Part shown: positions 9,502-18,908 of the stretch, in pieces
Numbering within the stretch: the first letter of the stretch is position 1
How the letters are laid out: every line of letters begins with the position of its first letter
Source: an uncultured Eudoraea sp.
GTDB lineage: Bacteria; Bacteroidota; Bacteroidia; Flavobacteriales; Flavobacteriaceae
Assembly: GCF_947258525.1 (NCBI RefSeq)
Contig: NZ_CAMYIP010000113.1
Coordinates: forward strand, 1-35,892
Direction: 5' to 3'
Length of the DNA stretch: 35,892 nucleotides
The notes under the pieces: model-generated
Seen by the model: the letters and a program-made list of their open reading frames with translations, nothing else
The model's database searches: none
What the model was told of the DNA's origin: nothing
Translations under genes and position numbers: made by a program

Positions 9502-10806
9502 ATGAAGCGAAGCAAAATTCTGAGAGTCAGCGCTATTTTAACGCTTACCCTTTTTGCCCTCGCTATAGGTGTATATGGTACTGCAACGAATTCCACCTCC
9601 GAAGATACATTTGCAACTGATAAGTCAACTAAATCCTTAGTAGATCAACAACTGGTGCAGCTTTACATGTGGCAACAACAAGAATTGAAGCTTGCCGTAA
9701 AGGCATATTTTGATAAAGCCATTGCATCAGGAGCAATAGTGGGTGCCGGTGTAAGTATAGTAAAAGGAGATTCGATAGTAATTTCAGATGGATTTGGTAA
9801 AAGAAATATTAACGTCGATGCCGGTGTTGACGGCCAGACCATTTTCAGACTCGGATCCCTATCTAAAGGATTTGCCGGGATATTGGCTGCCGATTTAGAG
9901 AATGAGGGCAAGATAGATTGGGAAGATAAGGTCAGCGATTATATTCCTGAATTTCAGTTGGGAGATCAAAGCAATACAGATAAAATTACGTTTGCCAACA
10001 TTTTATCACATACTTCAGGAGCTCCTTATCATAGCTATACAAATTTAGTTGAGGCCGGTTTGACATTAACAGATATTGCTAAGCGTTTTAAAGAGGTAGA
10101 CCCAATTAGTAATCCCGGTTCTACATACAGCTATCAGAATGCGTTATTTGCACTCTCGGGGGAGATGATGTACAAAGCCACAGGGCAGGAAATAACCACA
10201 TCATTGGATGACAGGTTTTTTAAACCACTGGAAATGTGTTCCACCACAATGGATTATGAAACTCTGATACACGCAGAAAATGTTGCCGTACCACATTCAA
10301 AAAGGCGAAACGGTTGGAGATCTAAAAAACTAAGGAACAGTTATTTTAATGCTATAGCTGCCGGAGGTATTAATGCCAGCGCTGATGATATGGCCAAATG
10401 GATGCGATTTTTATTAGGGCATAACCCCGAGATAATGAGTAAGCAGGCCTTAGAAGAAGCTTTTAACCCGGCTATAGAAATTAAGGGCCACTACAAGTAT
10501 TACCAGCGTTGGCCCGGACACCTGGCATCGTATTACGGCTTTGGGTGGAGGATCCATAAATTTGTTGAGGACCGGACCAGGCAGGAAAAAACCATTTGGC
10601 ACCACGGTGGAAGTGTAAATAACTTCAGAAATGAAATTGCCGTATATCCCGAGGCAGATCTGGGGATTTGTGTGCTACTGAATAATAATTCCAGGCTTGC
10701 CAAAACTGTTGTCCCCGACTTATACAAGATTATTAAAAAGGTATATGACCAGTCTACTACCAAAATTGCCTTTAATAGCCTTCCAAACAATTTGCTGCAC
10801 CTATAA
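9502..10806 (+). CDS. Exported serine hydrolase, beta-lactamase/PBP fold
   Basis: 434 residues from the ATG at 9502. An in-frame GTG at 9469 would add 11 residues before the leader and is less likely. Residues 1-28 form a signal peptide or N-terminal anchor. The class C beta-lactamase/DD-peptidase-like fold shows all three active-site elements: Ser-Leu-Ser-Lys at 119-122 (nucleophile S119, K122), Tyr-Gln-Asn at 211-213, and a His-His-Gly-Gly near residue 368 in place of the KTG motif. ILSHTSGAP (167-175) is another family hallmark. Such proteins include peptidases, esterases and D-aminopeptidases acting in the periplasm, so the substrate is not predictable and antibiotic hydrolysis should not be assumed. 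Single gene, flanked by minus-strand genes on both sides. Confidence 0.87.
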   Translation: MKRSKILRVSAILTLTLFALAIGVYGTATNSTSEDTFATDKSTKSLVDQQLVQLYMWQQQELKLAVKAYFDKAIASGAIVGAGVSIVKGDSIVISDGFGKRNINVDAGVDGQTIFRLGSLSKGFAGILAADLENEGKIDWEDKVSDYIPEFQLGDQSNTDKITFANILSHTSGAPYHSYTNLVEAGLTLTDIAKRFKEVDPISNPGSTYSYQNALFALSGEMMYKATGQEITTSLDDRFFKPLEMCSTTMDYETLIHAENVAVPHSKRRNGWRSKKLRNSYFNAIAAGGINASADDMAKWMRFLLGHNPEIMSKQALEEAFNPAIEIKGHYKYYQRWPGHLASYYGFGWRIHKFVEDRTRQEKTIWHHGGSVNNFRNEIAVYPEADLGICVLLNNNSRLAKTVVPDLYKIIKKVYDQSTTKIAFNSLPNNLLHL

Positions 10807-11065
10807 GTAGCTCTTTTATTTTATAGGTAACATCATAATTTTGTTGCAAATCGTTTAGACCATCCTTGTTAATTAAGCTATTGATTCGCTAATAACTGAC
10901 ATCCTTAATTTCTAGGAGTAAAACTAGTTGAGGGTCTTTATTAATTTTTATATCACCGTGTTCTAGTTTGGTAATACGTTAGCGCTGTTATTTTTCCTAA
11001 GAAGTTAAAATCAGAATTAATAGATCAACCTTTAAGAAGACTTCAAATCAGAAAGCAGAACTGTT

Positions 11066-11842
11066 TTAGGTTTTCTTTTGTAAAAAATCAAATTCATTTT
11101 CCATATAGGAAATTACGGTTTCCACTTCTTTTTTTAATTCCTTTTGCAAACCTATATTAACTATACAAGAAAGACTAACAGCACCAACAAGTTCAGATAT
11201 TTCATTATTAGACAAAATACAATAACGCAGGTAAGGAGAAAATTCTCCATAAGAATTAATTCCGTTTTCAAAAACTCCTTTTACGCTGCTATAATCATGG
11301 CACTTACCGGTTTCCAGGCGTAAATCCTCTCGTACTTTTTTCGGCAACTGGTTAAACCGTTCGATATTGAGATCAAAGGTCCCATAAAAATTATTTAAAA
11401 GCACTTTAAGGGAATCGCCAAATATTAAAGTCTCCGTACCCCTTACTTTAAGGCCATCCCAGGTATTCTCTTTGCGCTCAATAGGGATGATCTGAGTTAA
11501 TTCCCAGCCAATATTTGTTGCCAGGGTTGCAGAATCTAATTTTATTGTTTCTTTTAGCTCAAGGGCATTAAGTACTTTAAACCCAATTGCATACTGATCG
11601 GATAATTTTCCTATATTATTTTCAATATTCCTCAGATCTGTCTTTAAATCTTTATATATTGAACGTACAAAGCTTTTTTCTTTAATAATGGTTTGTCGCT
11701 CCTCATTCCAGTTATTAATCTGTAATGCTATCAAAATCCCTATAACTACCAATAAAATTTCACCCACGGCATAGCGGGCATATTTCAGTATATTATTGTC
11801 ATCCGCAAGTTTTCTGCGAATTTTACTAAAGAATGTTATCAT
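11066..11842 (-). CDS. DUF6090-family membrane-anchored protein
   Basis: 258 residues. The N-terminus has the hallmark of a Bacteroidota family annotated DUF6090: a basic lead (MITFFSKIRRKL), then KYARYAVGEILLVVIGILIA as a single transmembrane helix (about 22-42), then LQINNWNEERQ. The remainder is a mostly helical, charged domain that probably sits in the periplasm. No catalytic residues are recognised and the function of the family is unknown. It stands alone between the serine hydrolase (opposite strand) and a small lipoprotein gene. The flanking 259-base (10807-11065) and 284-base (11843-12126) gaps show no further genes; the second contains the terminator at 12071-12096. Confidence 0.75.
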   Translation of the reverse strand: MITFFSKIRRKLADDNNILKYARYAVGEILLVVIGILIALQINNWNEERQTIIKEKSFVRSIYKDLKTDLRNIENNIGKLSDQYAIGFKVLNALELKETIKLDSATLATNIGWELTQIIPIERKENTWDGLKVRGTETLIFGDSLKVLLNNFYGTFDLNIERFNQLPKKVREDLRLETGKCHDYSSVKGVFENGINSYGEFSPYLRYCILSNNEISELVGAVSLSCIVNIGLQKELKKEVETVISYMENEFDFLQKKT

Positions 11843-12070
11843 GAGACAAACGCAAGGATTGGCCGTGCTTCTTAAGGAACTGAATTAGGCTAATGCTGTA
11901 TGTCAGTTCGTATAATTGTTAAAAATGAAAGATACGGAATTTAGCCTTAAAGAAATCACGCTTGTCAGAAGTTGCACATTTTCCCACCAACCAAGTAGAA
12001 TCTTGCTATCCCGGAAAGGGATATCACCAAGATAAAAGCAGGAAGCTCTAATAGACAGCCGCTTAAATAA

Positions 12071-12096
12071 AAAAACCCAACCTTATGAAGGTTGGG
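12071..12096 (-). terminator. Strong intrinsic terminator of the small lipoprotein gene
   Basis: CCCAACCTT (12076-12084) and AAGGTTGGG (12088-12096) form a perfect 9-bp stem with a 3-base loop. On the minus strand the stem is followed directly by a run of T. It lies about 30 bases past the stop codon of the 88-residue lipoprotein, which supports that small gene being real and separately transcribed. Confidence 0.88.
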
Positions 12097-12126
12097 CTAA
12101 GTACTAATAGAATTTGATTTATTTAC

Positions 12127-12393
12127 TTATGGAATGAGATCTCCTAAACTACATACCAATTGAATATATTCAGCTGGTGATACACCTTCAAGTTCCTCTG
12201 AAGTAATCGTTTCAGATTGGCCGGCAACCGTGACGGTATAGGTATCGTCTCCATTATCGCATATCTCCACGGCTTGGCCTTGGAGATCGCAGGAATCACA
12301 ATTTGTATCATCAGCATCGTCGTCAGAGCAACTGCTAAAACCAAAAGCCATTAAGGCCAACATAGACATTCCTAAAATAGATTTCTTAAACAT
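12127..12393 (-). CDS. Small Asp-rich, Cys-containing surface lipoprotein
   Basis: 88 residues. The signal peptide (MFKKSILGMSMLALMAFGFSS) ends at a lipobox with Cys22. It is followed at once by SDDDADD, an acidic run of the type that acts as a lipoprotein export signal in Flavobacteria and sends lipoproteins to the cell surface. The mature part has four more Cys (32, 35, 45 and 81), including a CxxC pair, which could form two disulfides. A Thr-rich strand segment (DDTYTVTVAGQSETITSEEL) suggests a small beta domain. No homologous family is recognised. The gene has its own strong terminator just downstream, so it is probably monocistronic. A competing frame at 12144-12344 lacks any such organisation. 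Confidence 0.8.
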   Translation of the reverse strand: MFKKSILGMSMLALMAFGFSSCSDDDADDTNCDSCDLQGQAVEICDNGDDTYTVTVAGQSETITSEELEGVSPAEYIQLVCSLGDLIP

Positions 12394-12540
12394 AATATAG
12401 GTTTTATTAAGGGTTTAAAGAACTAGAACGATTCTTTTTACGATATATTTCACGCAGCTACGTATCTAGAGGATGTTTCCTATGAAATAAAAGGAGAGGT
12501 ATTCGACCCTGGCGGGACACTCGAACGATTTAGGTGTTTA

Positions 12541-13767
12541 CTATAAGGCGGTCTTTAACCCGGTAATTAACTGATCAATCTCCTCCAGACTTGTGTAATG
12601 CAAAAAAGACATTCGCAATACGCCCGGTTCTAACGGGATACCCATATCCATAAGAGGGCGCACGGCATAGAAATCGCCCATACCTAACATCAGTTTATGG
12701 CTGGTTAGGGCAGAATACACATTCTCAACACTTTTATTAAGAGGAAGGATCGAAATCGTTGGGACCCTTCCATCGGTTTTATGAGGACCTAAAATCCGAA
12801 TATCATCACGGGATCTTAAAAACTCAAGTATTGGCTCCAGGAGAGATTTTTCTTGTGAACGAAATAAACCGTTTAGGGCCCTGTTTCTTTGAGAAGGCAT
12901 TGCCTTTTGTGTAAAATGATGTGCATAAACGGCATCAAAATAATCCAAAATACCGCTAACTGATCCAATTTGGGCATGATCAGGGCCAGCCGGAGTTAAC
13001 ATACTTCGGGTGATACCCTCCTTGAAAAAATGCGACTGGTTTTCCATTTTTACTATCAAATCCTTTTTAACGTACATCAACCCTAAATGTGGCCCAAAGG
13101 TCTTGTATAAAGAAAACAAATAAATGTCTGCCTCCAACTCTTTTAGATCGGGCAAGCCATGGGGAGCGTATGCAACACCGTCTACCACGCAAAGTGCGTC
13201 ATAGGCATGTGCCTTTTCACTTATTTCTTTTACCGGGTTCATATGGCCAATCACATTTGAGCAATGTGGAAATGCCACCATCCTGGTTCGCTCAGAGAAT
13301 AAACGGTCCAAGTCCTCCTGGCTTAGCAATCCTGAATCTTTATCTACATGCCACTCTACAATTTTGATTCCCCGTTCCGCTAATCGCCTCCATGCTCCGG
13401 CATTGGCCTCATGATCCTGACATGAAACAATGATCTCGTCCCCGTCTTTCCACATAGGACGCATGGCGTTGGCCAAAACATAGACATTTTGAGTAGTTGA
13501 CGGGCCGAAATGTATTTCAGAGGCATCTACATTGAGGTATTCTGCCATCCGTTTATAAGAAGTGTCCATCATTTCTCCTGCTTTCATGGATGCGGGATAG
13601 GGATAGTAGGGCTGCACCTTATTTTTCATGTAAAAGGCAGTCAATTTATCAATGAATTGGATACAGGGATAGGAGCCCCCTGCATTTTCAAAAAATGCCC
13701 AACCCTTAAGCGAAGGTTCGGTAAACGCAGGAAATTGTGCACGTATAAATGGTAAATCGAGTTTCAT
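12541..13767 (-). CDS. Class V PLP-dependent aminotransferase, cysteine desulfurase-like
   Basis: 408 residues, fold type I PLP enzyme of the aminotransferase class V/cysteine desulfurase-like group. Visible elements: the entry region FENAGGSYP (26-34), FGPSTTQNVYVLA (87-99) for phosphate binding, QDHEANAGAWR (117-127) with the ring-stacking His119, VVDGVAYAPHG (194-204) with Asp196 for the pyridine nitrogen, and SLYKTFGPH (219-227) with the Schiff-base Lys222. No scaffold or SUF/ISC partner genes lie nearby, and the mobile Cys loop of true desulfurases is not evident. It may therefore act on another amino-acid substrate. The start at 13767 fits the family N-terminus (IRAQFPAF). Confidence 0.83.
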   Translation of the reverse strand: MKLDLPFIRAQFPAFTEPSLKGWAFFENAGGSYPCIQFIDKLTAFYMKNKVQPYYPYPASMKAGEMMDTSYKRMAEYLNVDASEIHFGPSTTQNVYVLANAMRPMWKDGDEIIVSCQDHEANAGAWRRLAERGIKIVEWHVDKDSGLLSQEDLDRLFSERTRMVAFPHCSNVIGHMNPVKEISEKAHAYDALCVVDGVAYAPHGLPDLKELEADIYLFSLYKTFGPHLGLMYVKKDLIVKMENQSHFFKEGITRSMLTPAGPDHAQIGSVSGILDYFDAVYAHHFTQKAMPSQRNRALNGLFRSQEKSLLEPILEFLRSRDDIRILGPHKTDGRVPTISILPLNKSVENVYSALTSHKLMLGMGDFYAVRPLMDMGIPLEPGVLRMSFLHYTSLEEIDQLITGLKTAL

Positions 13768-13910
13768 AACTAATGAGAATGTTTACAAAGAGTTGATCGC
13801 AATTCAGAGCAATTGGTTGTTTTTCTAAGATAGAGAATTATTTAACACAACCTTTGTTATGATAAGCACCGAATAATTATGTGTTTTATGAACTGAGGAG
13901 CGATCGATAC

Positions 13911-16379
13911 TCAGGGATTGCTCTTTTCTGCCAGGTTAATTGTTTTAATTGTGGAGATGAGATTACCATCTTCAGACATACCCTCTATATAGAATGAAAT
14001 ATTTTGAGTTCTTGTATCTGCAATGTTAAATATTGCTTTTCCTTTGGAGTCAATGGACAGCTGAGGTTCCCAGTGGATAGCTCCTGTTAGCTCAAAAAGG
14101 GGACTTGCATAAATGTATTTTGGGGAATAGAACTTTTTTGGAACATCAAAGCCATAGGTAGTATCAATAAATTTTCTTTTATCAGCATTAGCGGAGCTCC
14201 CCTGAAGCGGAGTCCTTCTGGTCCAAATTCTGATTACACCACCTGCACCAGCTGGCCCTTCCAAAATATTGGGTCTGGGATCAACCTCAATGCGCTCAAT
14301 CTCGGCAGTATAGAGCTCATAAAGAAAACTAAAAAAACTAGCACTACTCTGAAAGGTAGAAGCTACAGGGGTACCTGGAGTCTTCTCTGCAGCTCCGAAA
14401 TCATTACTCTGACTTTGAGAAGAAGAGGAAGAAGATGCCGGAGGAGGTTCTTCCGCTAAAAGGCGTGTACCATCCAAATAAATTACAGGGTTAGCACCAC
14501 CGGTTCTTCTATTGCTTACCCCAACAGCGCCCAATCCCTCTTTTATATTATACCCTTTCATTCTGATAATATCGGTCACCCTTGGATACATATTAACCAC
14601 TTGTTGATCTACGACAAGTTCTTCCTGGCCAATAATACTTGAAAATTTTCGTTTTTCTCCAACTAGTTTCACTTCATCTAAAAAAGTGGTTTTGTTCTCC
14701 AGCTTGTAGTCTAATTGAGGTAGTCCCGAAGCATATATATCAGAAGTGTTATTTAATTGACTATTCGATAAATTTCCTGGCCATGAAGAAGTCAGGAGCC
14801 TCGCGTAAAGACCAGGGGACCTTAGCTCACCATTATCTTTAACCAGCTTTATTCCTATTTTTTCTCCCTTTTGAACCAAAAGGTTTGGGATACTAAAATC
14901 AGGCCCTTCCAATTCCACTACTCGTGAATTATGATATCTGGAATCTTCCATAACAAATTGCGGATACTTTTCCGTATCAATGTTGTTGAAGCGCCCTTTT
15001 AGGGTGAGCCCATTTTCATAATTAAAGTTGACATTGGGCGCATGGTTGAAGATATTCCTCCATTCGTACCTGCTCCACCCTTGCGTAAGCAGTAAAAGGT
15101 CCAGGTCGAAGTTCCTTTTAGGCCCAAATCCCCTGAAATAATACGCCGGGTTCTCAATATATCCGCTTATGTAAGGTTTTAAAAGGAATTCAGATAAAAT
15201 ATTGACTTTTTGGTTGTAGGCCCTGGTAGCCAAGGGTAAGACTGAAATACTGAGACTTCCATTATTTGCGAAAGCTGATGAGACGCTAATGCCAATAGCC
15301 AGGGAATCCTTTAGCTTCTCATCAATGTAAACTTCGGCCTGCATGTCTTTTAATTCCAAAGGGTTAAAGAAAAGGCGCTCTGCAATAGGTTTGTTTTCTT
15401 CATCAAAGAGTGTTGCCGTGTTTACCCCCGGGAAGAGTAGCTTCCTGTTTATAGAAAGGAGGGTTTCTCTTTGTGAATTATCAAAGGTGACAGACCTGGT
15501 CGTTGCAATGTCCCCGTCCTTGTGCACCAACAGCCGGAAATTCTTATTCCTGATGTCTTTTAAGGTTTTTTTATTGGTAGCCATTGCAATTAGTAGCTCA
15601 TTGTCTCCATGATTATTGACTACCCTGAGGACAATGCCTTTTTCTGATACCGGGGGCAGGGGAGCTTTTACCACCCTGTTGTCTCCCAGTTTAATGCTCA
15701 CATTGTAACTGCCATTTAGTGGACGAATGGGAAAACTTGCCATTCCGAAGGCATTCCCCTTGAAATCCATAACTGTTCTGCCGTGATCATTAATCAGGCT
15801 ACCCTTGTTAAAAATTACACCGCGACCATCGCTGTCGATTAGCTTGACACCTATGACGCTCTCCAATCCTTCCACAAGGTGGCCTCCTTCCGGTAACAAC
15901 TGGAGATCGTAATTTGATTCACCCAGTTGCCTGACCTTTACATTTTCATTAATGACCTGTATCTTTTGTAAAAAGGAATCATCCTCTTTAAAGTTCCTCA
16001 TCCAGTTGGTCGAGGCTCTTATAAAGTAATCGCCACTAGCGTAGGTGGAGTCTATACTGATATTCCCTTTGGCATGCCCGTTAACCATCATCACCAGTTG
16101 ATTTACTACTGGGATTCCCTCTTCATTGTATAAGGCCACGTGCAGGTTTGTGGTTTGGGTAAAGGGTACATAATTTTTTCTGTCGTATGCGTACGCACTA
16201 TACCAAAGCTCTTCGCCAACTACATAAGTGCTCTTATTTAAGTGCAGAAATACAGACTCTCTCGGTACTTCAAAATAGGATTCGTAAGATTCTTTAATAG
16301 TGGTGTTGTTTTGTGCCAGAAGATTGCTGCAAAAGATTACAGAAAGTAACACTACATAGAGGATTTTTCTCATACTCAA
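13911..16379 (-). CDS. Large secreted MG2-like protein with a TonB-plug-like domain
   Basis: 822 residues. A signal peptide (about 1-23, ending NLLAQ) leads into a beta-rich domain that opens with ESVFLHLNKSTYVVGEELWY, a pattern of the MG2-like (alpha-2-macroglobulin) module found in many Bacteroidota outer-membrane proteins. Further beta domains run to about residue 590. A segment near 600-715 resembles a TonB-receptor plug (VTDIIRMKGYNIKEGLG; NPVIYLDGTRL; IERIEVDPRPNILEGPAGAGGVIRIWTRR). It is interrupted by a Pro/Ser-rich low-complexity insert around residues 642-658 (PPPASSSSSS). The beta-barrel of a true receptor is absent, so it is not a stand-alone transporter; a role as partner or surface-assembly protein is possible. 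It has no obvious operon partner. Confidence 0.72.
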   Translation of the reverse strand: MSMRKILYVVLLSVIFCSNLLAQNNTTIKESYESYFEVPRESVFLHLNKSTYVVGEELWYSAYAYDRKNYVPFTQTTNLHVALYNEEGIPVVNQLVMMVNGHAKGNISIDSTYASGDYFIRASTNWMRNFKEDDSFLQKIQVINENVKVRQLGESNYDLQLLPEGGHLVEGLESVIGVKLIDSDGRGVIFNKGSLINDHGRTVMDFKGNAFGMASFPIRPLNGSYNVSIKLGDNRVVKAPLPPVSEKGIVLRVVNNHGDNELLIAMATNKKTLKDIRNKNFRLLVHKDGDIATTRSVTFDNSQRETLLSINRKLLFPGVNTATLFDEENKPIAERLFFNPLELKDMQAEVYIDEKLKDSLAIGISVSSAFANNGSLSISVLPLATRAYNQKVNILSEFLLKPYISGYIENPAYYFRGFGPKRNFDLDLLLLTQGWSRYEWRNIFNHAPNVNFNYENGLTLKGRFNNIDTEKYPQFVMEDSRYHNSRVVELEGPDFSIPNLLVQKGEKIGIKLVKDNGELRSPGLYARLLTSSWPGNLSNSQLNNTSDIYASGLPQLDYKLENKTTFLDEVKLVGEKRKFSSIIGQEELVVDQQVVNMYPRVTDIIRMKGYNIKEGLGAVGVSNRRTGGANPVIYLDGTRLLAEEPPPASSSSSSQSQSNDFGAAEKTPGTPVASTFQSSASFFSFLYELYTAEIERIEVDPRPNILEGPAGAGGVIRIWTRRTPLQGSSANADKRKFIDTTYGFDVPKKFYSPKYIYASPLFELTGAIHWEPQLSIDSKGKAIFNIADTRTQNISFYIEGMSEDGNLISTIKTINLAEKSNP

Positions 16380-16551
16380 ATATAAAACTTTTGTGGTGGT
16401 TGATCAATCCCCTTATTTTTAAAAAATTGTTAATTAAATCCAGGTTTTGAGTTTTTATAATGGTAGTGTCTCTTAATGAAATCAATAAGCAGTTGAGTGA
16501 TTGCTTTTAAGTCAGAATTTTAATTCATTTAAAACCTCCGGATAAAAAATA

Positions 16552-18801
16552 TCAGAGACTTGTAAAGTAGCTATTCATTAAATTCTTAAACCTTTCTTCC
16601 TCGTGCAATATTTGTAAATCCGGATGAAGTTTTATCCAAACCAGGTCCCTATATCCATCTTCAAGCGCTTTTTCTAAATAGTCCAGGGCTTCAATTTTTT
16701 GGCCTTGCACTGCCAGTAATTGAGAATATTCAAAATAAATTGTTGAGTCGAGTTCCATTGCGCGCTTTCCAATTTCCCAACCGGCATCTTTTTCTCCTAA
16801 CCGAGTAAGTATAATCCCGTTATAAATATATGTTTTCGGGTCATTCGAATATTCATCCAGCCATTTTTTGGAGATTTTCCGAAATTCCAGAAAGTGATTT
16901 CTGGCGATTTCCCTTTTCCCCAATAATTCATAATTTATTCCCAGATCATAGTGAGCAGAGGATTCATGAGCATTTTTTTGCAGGATTGATTCCAAAACCT
17001 CAATTGCTTTGTCATACATTCCCTGAAGCCGGTAGTCATGTGCCAATCTGTATTGATTCATTAACAAATTAGGATTAAGATCAGCCGCCTTAAGATATGA
17101 TGCCTCAGCTTTCTCAAATTCATTTAATCCTACATAGCTTGAGCCAAGATAAAAATAAGCCCAGGGATTATCAGGTGAATATTTAACCATGCGATTAGAC
17201 CAGACTAATGCAGAATCTATTTGGCCAAGAAATTCAAGATATATCCAGATTACTCCACTATGGGTAAGCATCATATTTGGATCTATCTGAAGGGTTCTTT
17301 TGTATTCATCCAATGCCATATCATAATGACCTTGTTTTTGAAAATACCAACCCAGGTTATTATGCGCCGCCGGATCATCCGGATATAATGAAATTCGTCT
17401 TTTTGTATATGCAATACCCTTGTCAAGGTCATTTTCAATATTTACAGCATAAAAAGCAAGAATGGCAAATTTTTCCCTATCGGTTAGATTGTCAATCGAG
17501 AGTATAGCTTCATCCAGCCATTTGCGCCCCTCGTTCCGATCAAATTTCTCAAAAAGTAAATTTCCCAGTGAAGCTTTCGCCGCTGTAAAATTACTATCAA
17601 GACGTATGGCGTTTTCATAATATATCTTTGCCTTTTCAAAATCAAGGAGCAGATGACTTTCAATACCAAGCGAATATTGTTTAAGTGCCTGTAAAGAAGA
17701 GGTAGTTACTTTCTTTAGTGGTTTACTTTGATCAGAGATCATATTAATAGATTCACCAAGACTTCGCCTGATCTTCTTGCTAAGTTTATCCAGTTTATCA
17801 ATAATCTCATCCTCATCTTCCGCGTAAAGGACTTCTGATTTCAAGATATCTGCTGTTTTGGTATCCAGGATTTTAGTAGTAAGAATATACCGGGTACCCA
17901 CCTTGCTAATGGATGGAACAATAAAAATTTCGACCCCTTCTCGAATAGCTATTTCATTGCCGGTTTCTTCATCAATTTTAGTAATGTTCTCTTTTTCCAT
18001 TCGCTTTAAAGTCTCTATCATTCTCTTCCGGGTCAAAACATTTAAATATCGAGATTGATTTATACTAAGAGTAAAGGCAGTATTCAAAGAATGGTCAAAA
18101 ATTGTTTCATCGGTTAAATTTTCAAAATCAGCTATCACAATCCAATCCCGCTCAGTAAATGGAATGGTAGTGCTACCGTAGGTAATAAAAATAATAATGG
18201 CAATAGCAATGGTAATAAGGATAGGTGTTGTTATTCTAAGGATTCTGGCAATTATAGATTTTCGCTGATCTTGTACTAAATTCTCAGCATAGTTTTCTCT
18301 AACCAAAATTTCTTCACAACTTACATTATACATCCTTACCGGCTCATCTACATTCTTTAAGGACTTCTCTTCTATAAATTGAGTTTTTATATCCGGCTTA
18401 TTTTTAACATCCCGGTAGACGGATTCTGATATGCTAATACAACCCTCTTCGGCAGAGGCCTGTATGCGGGAGGCAATGTTCACTCCGTCGCCAAATACAT
18501 CGGAACCGTCAAATACCACTTCTGCCTCATGGATACCTATTCGCAATGGAATGTTTTTTTCGCGACAAGCTATCTGAATTTCAATTGCACAGCGGACCGC
18601 GTCAGAGGGAAGATCAAAACTGATTAACATCCCATCTCCCATTTCCTTGACGAGGGTTCCGTTATATTTTTTAAGAAATTGAGTATGTATATCGCGGTTT
18701 TTCTTTAACATTTCAAATGCACGATCCTCATCTGAACCCATTAAGGCAGTATAGCCTGCAATATCGGTAAACATTATAGCTGCGAGTCGATGCTGTTGCA
18801 T
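16552..18801 (-). CDS. Class III adenylate cyclase fused to TolB-like and TPR domains
   Basis: 749 residues. The N-terminal 1-165 is a class III nucleotide cyclase with all key positions present: metal-binding Asp13 (MFTDIAGYT) and Asp56 (KEMGDGM), Lys52 of the adenine-specifying K-x-x-G-D pattern, and Asn108/Arg112 in GVNIASRIQ for transition-state stabilisation. It should make cAMP as a homodimer. A single membrane helix lies at about 190-208, so the cyclase is cytoplasmic. Next comes a TolB/FlgO-like region (about 215-345, WIVIADFENLTDE...FILVPSIS-like strand pattern), then TPR-like repeats to the end (for example AAHNNLGWYFQKQGHYDMALDEY). The TolB and TPR parts would be on the other side of the membrane. 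The STAS-like gene lies just upstream on the same strand. Confidence 0.87.
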   Translation of the reverse strand: MQQHRLAAIMFTDIAGYTALMGSDEDRAFEMLKKNRDIHTQFLKKYNGTLVKEMGDGMLISFDLPSDAVRCAIEIQIACREKNIPLRIGIHEAEVVFDGSDVFGDGVNIASRIQASAEEGCISISESVYRDVKNKPDIKTQFIEEKSLKNVDEPVRMYNVSCEEILVRENYAENLVQDQRKSIIARILRITTPILITIAIAIIIFITYGSTTIPFTERDWIVIADFENLTDETIFDHSLNTAFTLSINQSRYLNVLTRKRMIETLKRMEKENITKIDEETGNEIAIREGVEIFIVPSISKVGTRYILTTKILDTKTADILKSEVLYAEDEDEIIDKLDKLSKKIRRSLGESINMISDQSKPLKKVTTSSLQALKQYSLGIESHLLLDFEKAKIYYENAIRLDSNFTAAKASLGNLLFEKFDRNEGRKWLDEAILSIDNLTDREKFAILAFYAVNIENDLDKGIAYTKRRISLYPDDPAAHNNLGWYFQKQGHYDMALDEYKRTLQIDPNMMLTHSGVIWIYLEFLGQIDSALVWSNRMVKYSPDNPWAYFYLGSSYVGLNEFEKAEASYLKAADLNPNLLMNQYRLAHDYRLQGMYDKAIEVLESILQKNAHESSAHYDLGINYELLGKREIARNHFLEFRKISKKWLDEYSNDPKTYIYNGIILTRLGEKDAGWEIGKRAMELDSTIYFEYSQLLAVQGQKIEALDYLEKALEDGYRDLVWIKLHPDLQILHEEERFKNLMNSYFTSL

Positions 18802-18908
18802 GTGAAGATACCGTTATACTAACAAGTCATTTGAATGACCGAAAGAATTATTATTCTCGATCAATTTAAGTGCAGTTATTTTAAAAGGCAATGATTTGTA
18901 TCAGTTAT

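Noticed and set aside
10799-10828. 8-bp dyad (ACCTATAA / TTATAGGT) as a terminator after the serine hydrolase
   Set aside because: The stem is AT-rich, it overlaps the stop codon, and the T run falls in the loop rather than after the stem.
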